A stretch of DNA of 64,000 bases, taken from NCBI RefSeq assembly GCF_014635985.1, contig NZ_BMDT01000006.1:100156-164155 (forward strand), given 5' to 3'. Position numbers and translations under genes: made by a program. The stretch is from Enterococcus alcedinis. Its GTDB lineage: Bacteria > Bacillota > Bacilli > Lactobacillales > Enterococcaceae. Shown here one piece after another: positions 14,109-21,624 of the stretch; positions within the stretch are counted from its first letter, which is position 1, and every line of letters starts with the position of its first letter. The notes beneath the pieces were generated by a model, which saw nothing but the letters and a program-made list of their open reading frames with translations, did no database searches and was not told the DNA's origin.

Positions 14109-15530
14109 ATGGCATTTGAGAATTTAACCGATCGTTTACAAAAAGCGATGGGACGCTTACGTCGCAAAGGGAAAGTAACAGAAGCTGACATTAAAGAAAT
14201 GATGCGTGAGATTCGTTTGGCTCTTTTAGAAGCCGACGTTAACTTACAAGTCGTTAAAGAATTTACTAAAAATGTTCGTGAACGAGCAATTGGTGTCGAA
14301 GTTTTAGATAGTCTTTCACCGGCACAACAAATCGTTAAAATTGTTGATGAAGAATTAACTCGGACATTAGGTTCTGAAACAGTAGGGATTCAAAAATCAC
14401 CAAAAATCCCAACAGTCATTATGATGGTTGGTTTGCAAGGGGCCGGTAAAACAACGTTTGCTGGGAAATTAGCGAATCATTTAATCAAAACAGAAAAAGC
14501 ACGCCCATTGATGATTGCAGGAGACATCTATCGTCCAGCTGCGATTGATCAATTAAAAGTTTTAGGTAGCCAATTAGACGTTCCTGTTTTTGATATGGGG
14601 ACAGAAGTTAGTCCAGTTGAGATTGTCCGTCAAGGAATGGCTTTGGCGAAAGAAAAAAATAATGATTATGTCTTAATTGATACGGCCGGACGTTTACACA
14701 TTGATGAATTATTAATGGATGAGCTGGCGCAAATCAAAGCAATTGCTGAGCCAAATGAAATCTTACTCGTAGTGGATGCGATGACCGGACAAGATGCGGT
14801 GAACGTGGCCGATAGCTTTAACCAACAATTAGGCATTACCGGTGTTGTGATTACGAAATTAGATGGGGATACTCGTGGGGGAGCCGCTCTGTCGATTCGT
14901 TCTGTTACGGGCGCACCGATTAAATTTACGGGGGTTGGGGAAAAATTAACCGACCTTGAAGTCTTCCATCCTGATCGTATGTCAAGCCGTATTTTAGGTA
15001 TGGGTGACATGCTGACCTTGATTGAAAAAGCACAACAAGACTTTGACGAGAAAAAAGCCGAAGAGTTAGCAACGAAAATGCGTGAAAATACGTTTGATTT
15101 CAATGACTTTATTGAGCAATTGGATCAAGTAATGGACATGGGTCCGTTAGAAGATTTACTAAAAATGATTCCGGGTATGAGCCAAGCACCAGGCATGGAA
15201 AACTTTAAAGTTGATCCAAAAGACGTTGCGCGTAAAAAAGCAATCGTCTTATCCATGACCAAAGCTGAACGTGAAAATCCAGATTTATTAAGTCCAAGTC
15301 GTCGTCGTCGGATTGCGGCCGGATCAGGTAACAGTGTCGTTGAAGTGAACCGCATGATTAAACAATTCAAAGAATCACAAAAAATGATGCAACAAATGAC
15401 CAAAGGGAACTTAAATGCGATTCCAGGCATGGATCAAATGTTTGGAACAGGGATTAAAGGCAAGCTTGGAAAAATGGCGATGAACCAAATGGTTAAAAAG
15501 AACAAGAAGAAAAAGAAAAAACGTAAATGA
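14109..15530 (+). CDS. ffh: Signal recognition particle protein Ffh
   Basis: The 473-residue SRP54 GTPase that binds signal sequences on nascent chains together with 4.5S/scRNA and docks with FtsY. Domains in order: N-terminal helical bundle (1-90); G domain with P-loop GLQGAGKTT (about 107-115), DTAGR (about 190-194) and TKLDGDTRGGAAL (about 247-259); and a methionine-rich M domain (about 325-445) containing the RNA-binding SPSRRRRIAAGSG. The tail is a lysine run (KKNKKKKKKRK). It is the last gene of its operon; rpsP, which follows directly in Bacillus, is 5.1 kb away here. Confidence 0.97.
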   Translation: MAFENLTDRLQKAMGRLRRKGKVTEADIKEMMREIRLALLEADVNLQVVKEFTKNVRERAIGVEVLDSLSPAQQIVKIVDEELTRTLGSETVGIQKSPKIPTVIMMVGLQGAGKTTFAGKLANHLIKTEKARPLMIAGDIYRPAAIDQLKVLGSQLDVPVFDMGTEVSPVEIVRQGMALAKEKNNDYVLIDTAGRLHIDELLMDELAQIKAIAEPNEILLVVDAMTGQDAVNVADSFNQQLGITGVVITKLDGDTRGGAALSIRSVTGAPIKFTGVGEKLTDLEVFHPDRMSSRILGMGDMLTLIEKAQQDFDEKKAEELATKMRENTFDFNDFIEQLDQVMDMGPLEDLLKMIPGMSQAPGMENFKVDPKDVARKKAIVLSMTKAERENPDLLSPSRRRRIAAGSGNSVVEVNRMIKQFKESQKMMQQMTKGNLNAIPGMDQMFGTGIKGKLGKMAMNQMVKKNKKKKKKRK

Positions 15531-15544
15531 TTAACTAAATCGGC

Positions 15545-15655
15545 GTGTGATAAAAGTCGCTTTGCTCTGAGAAACCGGAGGAGAATTCGAATCATTTGGG
15601 CTTTTAATTGTTCGAATTTAGTGAAGTTTTTCGAAAGAGTAGACTTTTTTCATCC
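15545..15655 (+). repeat. Dispersed palindromic repeat, copy 2
   Basis: Starts GTGTGATAAAAGTCGCTTTG and ends AGACTTTTTTCATCC; the ends are inverted relative to each other (AAAAGTC/GACTTTT, GCTCT/AGAGT). Inside is an extra stem-loop AATTCGAA...TTCGAATT (about 15584-15618) absent from copy 1. The left arm matches copy 1 (reverse strand) and, at 25 of 30 bases, copy 3 at 19810. A GTGAC-type terminator follows. Confidence 0.7.
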
Positions 15656-15681
15656 GTTTGTCGATTGAATGTTTGTATAAG

Positions 15682-15718
15682 AAAAAGGGACCGTGACTTA
15701 TGTCACAGGTCCTTTTTT
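15682..15718 (+). terminator. Terminator after ffh and repeat copy 2
   Basis: AAAAAGGGACCGTGAC pairs with GTCACAGGTCCTTTTTT around TTAT, with a run of T. The stem core resembles the terminator at 5730. Confidence 0.85.
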
Positions 15719-15751
15719 GTGTGAGTAATCAAAACGCTTCCTATTTTTATA

Positions 15752-15765
15752 AGAAAGCGTTATCA
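15752..15765 (+). promoter_or_regulatory. Candidate cre site in the csbD promoter
   Basis: AGAAAGCGTTATCA matches TGWAARCGYTWNCW at 13 of 14 positions. With the upstream AACGCTT (15733-15739) it also forms an inverted repeat. It overlaps the likely -10 region (TATCAT/CATATA), fitting catabolite repression by CcpA. Confidence 0.5.
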
Positions 15766-15799
15766 TATAGGGGTAAGGAATAAGAAGGAGGACGAACGA

Positions 15800-15988
15800 A
15801 TGACAAATAAAGAAGAATTAAAAGGTAAAGTAACAGAGGTTAAGGGTAAAGTAACTGGCGATGAATCAGAAGAGTTAAAAGGAAAATTAAAACAAGAATA
15901 TGGAAAAATCAAAGAAAAAGTGGATCATTTAGTTGATGAAGCCAGTGAAAAGGTCAATGAATTATTTGACAAAAAAGATAAGAAATAA
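15800..15988 (+). CDS. CsbD-family stress protein
   Basis: A 62-residue, highly charged, probably helical soluble protein with the CsbD repeat pattern (LKGKVTEVKGKVTGDESEEL, LKGKLKQEYGKIKEK). In Bacillus csbD belongs to the sigma-B general stress regulon; the biochemical role is unknown. Sigma-B is absent from most Lactobacillales, and here a cre-like palindrome lies in the promoter instead. GGAGG precedes the ATG by about 9 bases. Monocistronic, ending at a bidirectional terminator. Confidence 0.85.
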   Translation: MTNKEELKGKVTEVKGKVTGDESEELKGKLKQEYGKIKEKVDHLVDEASEKVNELFDKKDKK

Positions 15989-16033
15989 AAAGAGTAAGAT
16001 TCTGAAAATTACCCACTCACATTTTGTTTATCA

Positions 16034-16082
16034 AAAAACGTTCAAGGTCTGTGATAGTCAATCACAAACCTTGAACGTTTTT
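16034..16082. terminator. Bidirectional terminator between csbD and the YtrA-type ABC operon
   Basis: Stem AAACGTTCAAGGTCTGTGAT against ATCACAAACCTTGAACGTTT with A and T flanks on the respective sides. It serves convergent genes. Confidence 0.8.
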
Positions 16083-16085
16083 ATA

Positions 16086-17327
16086 TTATTGAATTTTTTT
16101 CGTCATGCGATCCAAATAACGTTTATTCCAAAATTTAAAGATTTCATCGTAGTACGTCACAATGAAACTGCTAATCGTACAAATGATTGGCAGTAATAGC
16201 AGTTGTCCTAATGGTAAATACCCATAATAATCCATATGGAAAAGAAAATCAGTCGCAGCAATGGTGTAATAAAGACTAGTACAAATCGCTAAAGTAACAA
16301 AAAAACGACGACGATAGCGAGGAACAGTGAGTACCTTACCATTACTTTCAAGAGACGTATTTTCATAAATTTTTTCAGCAACGAGGAATAGTAAAATCGT
16401 CAATCCGAATAATAAAAGTAAGGCAAGGAAAGTAGCGCCAGTCTTGTCTAAGTGATTAATAGCAATTGACGAATAACTTCTAATTGTCTGTTCAAAAAAT
16501 TGATTGACGCTTCCAAGATGAAGAGATTCAAGAAGACCTTGAAAATGAGTTGAAAATTGATTCAATTGAGAGAGTGAAAGGATTCCGATACCAATCATCA
16601 AAGGAGCAGTAACGAGATTTCCAAGTAAAACACCTAAAAAACTACCAGCTAAACTAGTAAATAGTAAAAATACCCAATGTGTGAGTCCAGAATAGAGCAT
16701 TTGTCCAAGGGTTGCATTAACATAAATATCAGGAATCAATAGGTAAATCGTTACTTGATGAATAATAATCCCTAATGCAATACTCGTCATGACAGGAATA
16801 CCCAAATATAAGAGCTTTGCACGAAAGATTTCTTTTTTCTTGTAAGATAAGGAAAAAAGAAAGGCATTGAAATTGGTTTTTGAATCAATAAAGAAGAGAG
16901 CAAAGCTGAGTAAAAAGAGACACAGTGCAATTAATAGAAGAGATAGGAATGCAAACTGACTCCAGTAGACATGACCTCTTTCATAGCTTTGATCAGGTTT
17001 GAAACGAGTGTTACTATCATTGGTCTGGGTTGAATATGCGGATGAATAACTGGGATTAAACAGTACCAAGGATCGGAGTTGGTATTCTTCGATATCTAAG
17101 TAGGGAAGAAGCTCTCCGTCCTCATCGTATCCTTTAGTATAATTGTTTTCAGGATTATTGAAGTCATTTTTAAACTCGTCAGAATTCAACCAATCGTAGG
17201 TGAAATTCCAGCCTTTAACTGTTGAGAATCCTCCACCCGCATAGAGAGCGAAAAAACCAACCACTAAAAATAATAAAACTGCTTTATATCGTGCCTGAAA
17301 TATATTTCTCAAATTTTTATCCATCAT
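16086..17327 (-). CDS. ABC-2-type permease of the GntR-linked transporter
   Basis: A 413-residue integral membrane protein, the partner of the ATPase encoded just upstream. There are about six to seven hydrophobic segments (around residues 15-33, 130-150, 173-195, 210-250, 292-312, 340-360, 372-392) with a large extracytoplasmic loop (about 34-125) between the first two, a layout seen in YtrC/YtrD-like permeases. The ATG directly abuts the TAA of the ATPase gene, and the ribosome binding site GGGGGA lies in the last codons of that gene, so translation is coupled. The substrate is unknown; related operons respond to cell wall antibiotics, which is inference here. Confidence 0.75.
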   Translation of the reverse strand: MMDKNLRNIFQARYKAVLLFLVVGFFALYAGGGFSTVKGWNFTYDWLNSDEFKNDFNNPENNYTKGYDEDGELLPYLDIEEYQLRSLVLFNPSYSSAYSTQTNDSNTRFKPDQSYERGHVYWSQFAFLSLLLIALCLFLLSFALFFIDSKTNFNAFLFSLSYKKKEIFRAKLLYLGIPVMTSIALGIIIHQVTIYLLIPDIYVNATLGQMLYSGLTHWVFLLFTSLAGSFLGVLLGNLVTAPLMIGIGILSLSQLNQFSTHFQGLLESLHLGSVNQFFEQTIRSYSSIAINHLDKTGATFLALLLLFGLTILLFLVAEKIYENTSLESNGKVLTVPRYRRRFFVTLAICTSLYYTIAATDFLFHMDYYGYLPLGQLLLLPIICTISSFIVTYYDEIFKFWNKRYLDRMTKKIQ

Positions 17328-18209
17328 TTAATCCCCCAAAATCGTTTCTTGGCTTAAGTTTGCTTCGAATAAATCTTCTAATGTAATTGGTAACTCTTCA
17401 AATAAAATCGGCTCAAAAGCTTGAATCTGTGCTTCAAGTTCGGTATCAAAATTTTCAAAAAGGGCAGTGATGACACGACCTTGCATTTGAATGACTTTTG
17501 AATGTTGCTTAACAATTTCTGGTACTTTTTTACTCTTAAAGACGAATTGGATTTTTCTCGCATTTTGACGCAAAGACTCTAATTGATAATCTTGTGTAAT
17601 TTGATGCCCTTTTAGCACGAGTGCACGATCAATCATGCCTTCTAATTCATTTAAGTTATGCGAGGCGATTAAAGCTGTGCGATTGGATTCACTAATATTT
17701 TCGAGTAACAAACCAATCACTTGTTTCCGAACAATCACGTCTAAACCATCAAAAGGTTCATCGAGTAAGAGGTAGCGAGCATTCGAGCAAATCGCTAAAA
17801 TCATTTGAAAAAGGCCTTGCATTCCTTTAGACATGCGACGGTAAGAGAAGTTCAGCCCCAATTGATGTTGATTGATTAAGTCTAGGAATAATTCTTGATC
17901 AAATTTGGGATAAGCATTCAAGTAAAACTGATTGATCTTTTTCAGTGAATAAAAACTCAAAAAGTTTTCTTTTTCATCGATATAAAAAATCTCGGAACGT
18001 TTAGAAGGGTCAATTGCTAAATCTGTTCCGTCAATCGTAATACTCCCGCTATCAGACATGTATTGACCACAGATTGTTCGAAATAGCGTCGTTTTACCAG
18101 AACCGTTGCGTCCGATTAGACCAACGATTTCATTTTCCTGTAAGGAGAAATCAATATTCTTTAAAATTTCCTTTTGTTCAATAACTTTGCTAATGTTGAC
18201 TAGTTTCAT
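17328..18209 (-). CDS. ABC transporter ATP-binding protein (YtrB-like)
   Basis: A 293-residue ATPase starting MKLVNISKVIEQKEILKNID. Walker A is GLIGRNGSGKTTL (about 32-44), Walker B YLLLDEPFDGLD (about 147-158), H-loop LIASHNLNELEG. The signature motif is degenerate, RMSKGMQGLF in place of LSGGQ, as is common in the YtrB/BcrA-like class paired with GntR regulators. A C-terminal domain of about 75 residues follows the ATPase core. The start ATG overlaps the TGA of the gntR gene (ATGA), and GGAGG lies about 9 bases upstream. The alternative in-frame start at 18251 lies well inside gntR and has no ribosome binding site. Confidence 0.88.
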   Translation of the reverse strand: MKLVNISKVIEQKEILKNIDFSLQENEIVGLIGRNGSGKTTLFRTICGQYMSDSGSITIDGTDLAIDPSKRSEIFYIDEKENFLSFYSLKKINQFYLNAYPKFDQELFLDLINQHQLGLNFSYRRMSKGMQGLFQMILAICSNARYLLLDEPFDGLDVIVRKQVIGLLLENISESNRTALIASHNLNELEGMIDRALVLKGHQITQDYQLESLRQNARKIQFVFKSKKVPEIVKQHSKVIQMQGRVITALFENFDTELEAQIQAFEPILFEELPITLEDLFEANLSQETILGD

Positions 18210-18592
18210 GCTTCTTTGCCTCCTAACTTGGCCTCTGCCTCTCGTAGCCATTGTTTAATTTCTTTTTCAGTCACTTGTAGATGTTTTGCTTCAATAATTA
18301 ATTCATTAAATTGTTGTTGTAACTCGTGAATGCGTCTCAAATCTCTCGGCCCACTTTCTGCTTGTTTGACAAAGGTTCCTTTGCCTTTGACGGTCACTAA
18401 AACGTGTTCCGTCTCTAAAATTTTGTATGCCTTACTAATTGTATTTGGATTCATCAGTAGCTCTTTAGCCATTTCACGAACCGAAGGGATTTTATCACCA
18501 GGTTCTAAAATACCATGTAAGATATCTTCTTTAATTCCAAGAACCAATTGCTCATAGTAAGGACGGCTGCTTTGTTTATCAATCGTAACCAT
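18206..18592 (-). CDS. GntR-family (YtrA subfamily) repressor
   Basis: A 128-residue regulator: an N-terminal winged helix (PYYEQLVLGIKEDILHGILE, KIPSVREMAKELLMNPNTIS, VTVKGKGTF) and a short C-terminal helical region (about 80-125) with no effector domain, which defines the YtrA subfamily. These repress an operon starting with their own gene and usually encoding ABC transporters. I chose the ATG at 18592 because AAGGAG lies six bases upstream; the longer start at 18607 overlaps that site. Three copies of GTGTACTA lie just upstream, the likely autoregulatory operator. Confidence 0.9.
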   Translation of the reverse strand: MVTIDKQSSRPYYEQLVLGIKEDILHGILEPGDKIPSVREMAKELLMNPNTISKAYKILETEHVLVTVKGKGTFVKQAESGPRDLRRIHELQQQFNELIIEAKHLQVTEKEIKQWLREAEAKLGGKEA

Positions 18593-18618
18593 AATATCTC
18601 CTTTCATACACCGATCAA

Positions 18619-18669
18619 GTGTACTAGTTCATGCGTTACACTTTATGTGTACTAATATACCTAGTACAC
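18619..18669 (-). promoter_or_regulatory. Three-half-site operator of the GntR/ABC operon
   Basis: GTGTACTA occurs at 18619-18626 and 18647-18654 on the + strand, and its complement TAGTACAC at 18662-18669. The last two form a perfect 8-base inverted repeat with a 7-base spacer. The sites cover the leader and promoter of the leftward operon, 27-77 bases before the gntR start. Confidence 0.7.
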
Positions 18670-18773
18670 TAGAAAAGTGCAAGCTTTTTTTGAAAAAAGA
18701 TAAAAAACTCCATTGTTTGCACGAGTCAATTTCATTATGCTAAAGGAAATATAAGAAACGAGAGGTAGTAAAT

Positions 18774-19799
18774 ATGACAGAAGTAATCGCTTATTTAGAC
18801 GACAACCGTGAGTGGACAAAAGAGGAGATTCCAGCAGAGCAGTTAACAATTATTAACTATGCCTTTGCGAATATTATTGGTTTAGAAATTGTGCGAGATT
18901 TAAAGAAGATTTCTATTATTAATGAATTAAAAGGCGAGCATCCTCATTTACAAACATGTATTAGTATTGGGGGATGGGGTGCTGGTGGTTTTTCAGAAGG
19001 CGTTGCTACAAAAGAAAATCGTGACGTCCTGATCGAGAACCTAATTAATTACATGAAAAAATATGATTTTAATGGGATTGATTTAGATTGGGAATACCCA
19101 GGAGTGGATACTGCTGGTATTACCGCATCTGAGGATGATGCACAAAATTTCTTGTACTTTGTTGAAGAAATCCGCGCATCACTAGATGAATTATCAAAAG
19201 AAACGGGTCAAACGTACTTATTAACAGCAGCGATCGGTGCAGCGCAAGAATTACTTGAAACAATGAGTCCGGATGGCGAATATCGTTACCTTGACTATTT
19301 AGATTTTGTTAACGTGATGACGTACGATATGCGTGGTAGTTTTACGCAAGTTGCCGGACATCATACGAATTTACTTTCTTATTCTAAAAAAGAAGGAAAT
19401 TTAAGTGCTGAAGAATCAGTGAATCATTTATTAGCTAAAGGCGTAGACCCTCAAAAAATTGTGATTGGAGCCGCTTTTTATTGCCGTTATTGGACAGATT
19501 TTCCAGCTGGAACAACTGAACCAATCGGCGTCGAAACAGGGAGCTTTGGAAATAATACTTATGACTACAATCAATTGAAGGATATTTTAGCGGAAAATCC
19601 AGCAGCAATTTTTTGGGATGAGGAAGCGAAAGCCCCTTATTATTTTGATGGCAAACAGTTTATCTCCTATGATAACGAACGCTCAATGGCTGAAAAAATG
19701 AACTACGTGAAAGAAAACAACTTACGCGGATTAATGTATTGGGAACACTCACTTGATTTATCCGGTGTTTTATTAACCGCTGCGACGGATCAACTTTAA
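18774..19799 (+). CDS. Glycoside hydrolase family 18 protein (chitinase-like)
   Basis: A 341-residue TIM-barrel glycosidase. The GH18 catalytic motif is FNGIDLDWEYPG (residues 99-110) with D103, D105 and the acid E107, preceded by the strand LQTCISIGGWG (about 59-69); the later motifs FVNVMTYDM (about 178-186) and GLMYWEHSLD (about 322-331) are present. GH18 enzymes cleave beta-1,4-linked GlcNAc in chitin, chitooligosaccharides or N-glycan cores by substrate-assisted catalysis. There is no signal peptide, carbohydrate-binding module or sortase motif, so an intracellular role on imported oligosaccharides is likely. AGAGG precedes the ATG. It is transcribed divergently from the GntR/ABC operon. 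Confidence 0.88.
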   Translation: MTEVIAYLDDNREWTKEEIPAEQLTIINYAFANIIGLEIVRDLKKISIINELKGEHPHLQTCISIGGWGAGGFSEGVATKENRDVLIENLINYMKKYDFNGIDLDWEYPGVDTAGITASEDDAQNFLYFVEEIRASLDELSKETGQTYLLTAAIGAAQELLETMSPDGEYRYLDYLDFVNVMTYDMRGSFTQVAGHHTNLLSYSKKEGNLSAEESVNHLLAKGVDPQKIVIGAAFYCRYWTDFPAGTTEPIGVETGSFGNNTYDYNQLKDILAENPAAIFWDEEAKAPYYFDGKQFISYDNERSMAEKMNYVKENNLRGLMYWEHSLDLSGVLLTAATDQL

Positions 19800-19809
19800 A
19801 TAGAAGAAG

Positions 19810-19890
19810 GTGTGATTAATGTCATTTTACTCTGAGAAATAGGCAATCCACTCAAACACTGCTACTTGATTCGAGTAGACGGTTGGCGCC
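19810..19890 (+). repeat. Dispersed palindromic repeat, copy 3 (degenerate)
   Basis: The left end GTGTGATTAATGTCATTTTA plus CTCTGAGAAA aligns with copy 2 at 25 of 30 positions without gaps. The right end (TTCGAGTAGAC) resembles the AAGAGTAGAC arm of copy 2, but the outer AAAAGTC/GACTTTT pairing is lost. A terminator follows, as for the other copies. The right boundary is approximate. Confidence 0.5.
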
Positions 19891-19903
19891 TTTCTTTGAT
19901 TCA

Positions 19904-19940
19904 TAAAAAAACAAGCCATGATTGCTCATGGCTTGTTTTT
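19904..19940. terminator. Bidirectional terminator between the GH18 and FMN reductase genes
   Basis: AAAAACAAGCCATGA pairs with TCATGGCTTGTTTTT around TTGC; A and T runs on both sides suit both convergent genes. Confidence 0.85.
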
Positions 19941-19948
19941 GTGTATCA

Positions 19949-20503
19949 TTATTTTGTTAATTTGTTGAAGAAATCTACGTAAGCGTCAATGATCGATTGG
20001 AAAAATCCAGTTGTTGACTCATTGAATGTACCATTTTCGTCGATTAAGTTTTGTACTGCACCCACGTAAGCTTCTGGTTGTTGTAACGTTGGCATATTTA
20101 AGAAGACTAAGCTTTGACGTAAGTGGTGGTTTGCACCAAATCCAGCGATGGCTCCCATAGAAGCTGAAACAACTAATGCCGGTTTTCCGTCCCAAATACT
20201 TGCGCCATACGGGCGAGAACCAACGTCAAGTGCATTTTTAACGACAGCAGGCACTGAACGGTTGTATTCAGGTGTAAAGAACACAAAGCCATCATATGTT
20301 GCCGCATCATTACGGAAATCAGTCCAAGCTTGTGGGACATTTCCTTCTGTATCCAAATCTTCATTATAAAATGGTAAATTACCAATTTCTAAATAACCTA
20401 CTTCAATATTTTCAGGGAATAACTTTTCAAAAGTTGCTGCAACTTGTTTGTTATACGACCCCTCACGTAAACTTCCTACGATAAAACCAATTTTTTTAGA
20501 CAT
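19949..20503 (-). CDS. NAD(P)H-dependent FMN reductase
   Basis: A 184-residue flavodoxin-fold enzyme starting MSKKIGFIVGSLREGSYNKQ. The FMN phosphate loop is GSLREGSYN (about 10-18), and PEYNRSVPAVVKNALDVGSR (about 83-102) is the family hallmark P-E-Y-N-x-x-x-P-x-x-x-K-N-A-x-D. Members reduce quinones, azo dyes, chromate or free FMN with NAD(P)H; the physiological substrate is not visible. I chose the ATG at 20503, with GAGGAGG about 9 bases upstream. It is single and convergent with the GH18 gene. Confidence 0.92.
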   Translation of the reverse strand: MSKKIGFIVGSLREGSYNKQVAATFEKLFPENIEVGYLEIGNLPFYNEDLDTEGNVPQAWTDFRNDAATYDGFVFFTPEYNRSVPAVVKNALDVGSRPYGASIWDGKPALVVSASMGAIAGFGANHHLRQSLVFLNMPTLQQPEAYVGAVQNLIDENGTFNESTTGFFQSIIDAYVDFFNKLTK

Positions 20504-20599
20504 ATAATAAATTCCTCCTCTAGTTGATAAAACTATATTAGTACGAATTCGAGATAATATCAAGCAAGACGCTCACGAAAATTTATTTAAAAAAATTGA

Positions 20600-20647
20600 A
20601 GGTGTAAAGAAAAAACTCTTTACACCTGTTTAAATATCTGGTATATT
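20600..20647 (+). promoter_or_regulatory. rpsP promoter embedded in an inverted repeat
   Basis: TTTACA (20619-20624), 17-base spacer, TATATT (20642-20647) with TGG before it (extended -10). The -35 is part of a perfect 10-base inverted repeat AGGTGTAAAG (20600-20609) / CTTTACACCT (20618-20627). Confidence 0.65.
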
Positions 20648-20685
20648 AGTTCTTGTGATTAAAGACCAATGGAGGTGTAAGTATA

Positions 20686-20961
20686 ATGGCAGTTAAAATT
20701 CGTTTAAAACGTATGGGTTCTAAAAGAAACCCTTTCTACCGTATTGTTGTAGCTGATTCTCGTTCTCCTCGTGATGGACGTTTCATCGAAACAGTCGGTA
20801 CATACAATCCAGTAGCAGATCCAGCTCAAGTAACAATTAAAGAAGATCTAGTACTAGATTGGTTATCAAAAGGTGCGCAACCTTCTGATACTGTTCGTAA
20901 CATCCTTTCTAAAGAAGGCGTTATGAAAAAACACCACGAAGCAAAATTCACTAAGAAATAA
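20686..20961 (+). CDS. rpsP: 30S ribosomal protein S16
   Basis: A 91-residue S16 protein, assembled early into the body of the small subunit. The N-terminus [20 protein letters not shown] followed by [15 protein letters not shown] is the family signature. GGAGGTG precedes the ATG by about 9 bases. It is followed within 11 bases by khpA, keeping the rpsP-khpA pair of Bacillus, but ffh lies 5 kb upstream and rimM-trmD 6.5 kb downstream. Confidence 0.98.
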   Translation: MAVKIRLKRMGSKRNPFYRIVVADSRSPRDGRFIETVGTYNPVADPAQVTIKEDLVLDWLSKGAQPSDTVRNILSKEGVMKKHHEAKFTKK

Positions 20962-20972
20962 GGAGAATGGGC

Positions 20973-21218
20973 ATGAAAGATTTAAAAGAGTTAGTCTTGA
21001 CAATCGTTCGTCCACTCGTGACTCATCCCGATCAAGTGCAGCTTGACGTCGTTGAGTCAGAAGATTTCTATGAATACAACTTAACTGTTGCGCCGGAAGA
21101 TATTGGGCGTATTATTGGGAAACAAGGACGAGTAGCAAAAGCAATTCGCACGATTGTTTACGGTGTGCGCACGGAGGGTCCGAAAAAGATCCGCCTGAAT
21201 ATTCTTGATGGTAAGTAA
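20973..21218 (+). CDS. khpA: KH-domain RNA-binding protein KhpA
   Basis: An 81-residue single type II KH domain with the GxxG loop in VAPEDIGRIIGKQGRVAKAI (about 40-59). KhpA works with KhpB/EloR and affects mRNA and sRNA stability, cell elongation and division in Firmicutes. I chose the ATG at 20973, which has AGGAG seven bases upstream; the in-frame ATG at 20967 is one base from that site. A terminator with nine T follows the stop. Confidence 0.93.
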   Translation: MKDLKELVLTIVRPLVTHPDQVQLDVVESEDFYEYNLTVAPEDIGRIIGKQGRVAKAIRTIVYGVRTEGPKKIRLNILDGK

Positions 21219-21224
21219 CAATAT

Positions 21225-21258
21225 GACGAAGCAAACTATTTGTTTCGTCTTTTTTTTT
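21225..21258 (+). terminator. Terminator of rpsP-khpA
   Basis: GACGAAGCAAAC can pair with TTTGTTTCGTC and is followed by nine T residues. Confidence 0.85.
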
Positions 21259-21347
21259 ACTTTTTTTTATTTTTAAGTCTTAGGACCCATGTTTCCTATT
21301 GAATTGTCTGTTAATATGAAAAAAATAGACGAAAAGAGGGAACGTTA

Positions 21348-21599
21348 ATGGAACTACTTATTCTTTTAATAATGGCAGTCGTTTTAGTGCGCATCATTGT
21401 TAAAGCAAGCTCATTTTTTATCCGATTACTTGTACTCGGGCTCCTTGTTTTTGGAGTTTGGTATTTCAAATATGATATTCTAGATCAGTTAGATCAATTG
21501 AGTCGAACATTTCACTTAGAAAATTGGTTTTCTTCCTTTTTTGAACTGGTTGAAAATGTTTGGCAAGGATTTTTGAATTGGTTTGAGGGATTGATCTAG
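21348..21599 (+). CDS. Small membrane protein of unknown function
   Basis: An 83-residue protein with a hydrophobic N-terminal half (two likely membrane segments at about 2-18 and 25-45, separated by RIIVKASS) and an aromatic C-terminal tail (LENWFSSFFELVENVWQGFL). I do not recognise a family. GAGGGAAC lies about 6 bases before the ATG. It precedes the acyltransferase gene by 25 bases and is probably co-transcribed with it. The tail could be an amphipathic helix lying on the membrane. Confidence 0.65.
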   Translation: MELLILLIMAVVLVRIIVKASSFFIRLLVLGLLVFGVWYFKYDILDQLDQLSRTFHLENWFSSFFELVENVWQGFLNWFEGLI

Positions 21600-21624
21600 T
21601 CTAATAAAGACTGGAGAGAGTGAA

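Noticed and set aside
14666-15430. Long reverse-strand open frames opposite ffh
   Set aside because: Shadows of the ffh reading frame; low-complexity composition, no ribosome binding sites, and ffh is certain.
15933-16196. Open frame overlapping csbD and the following terminator
   Set aside because: Runs through the terminator and into the antisense of the permease gene; no start signals.
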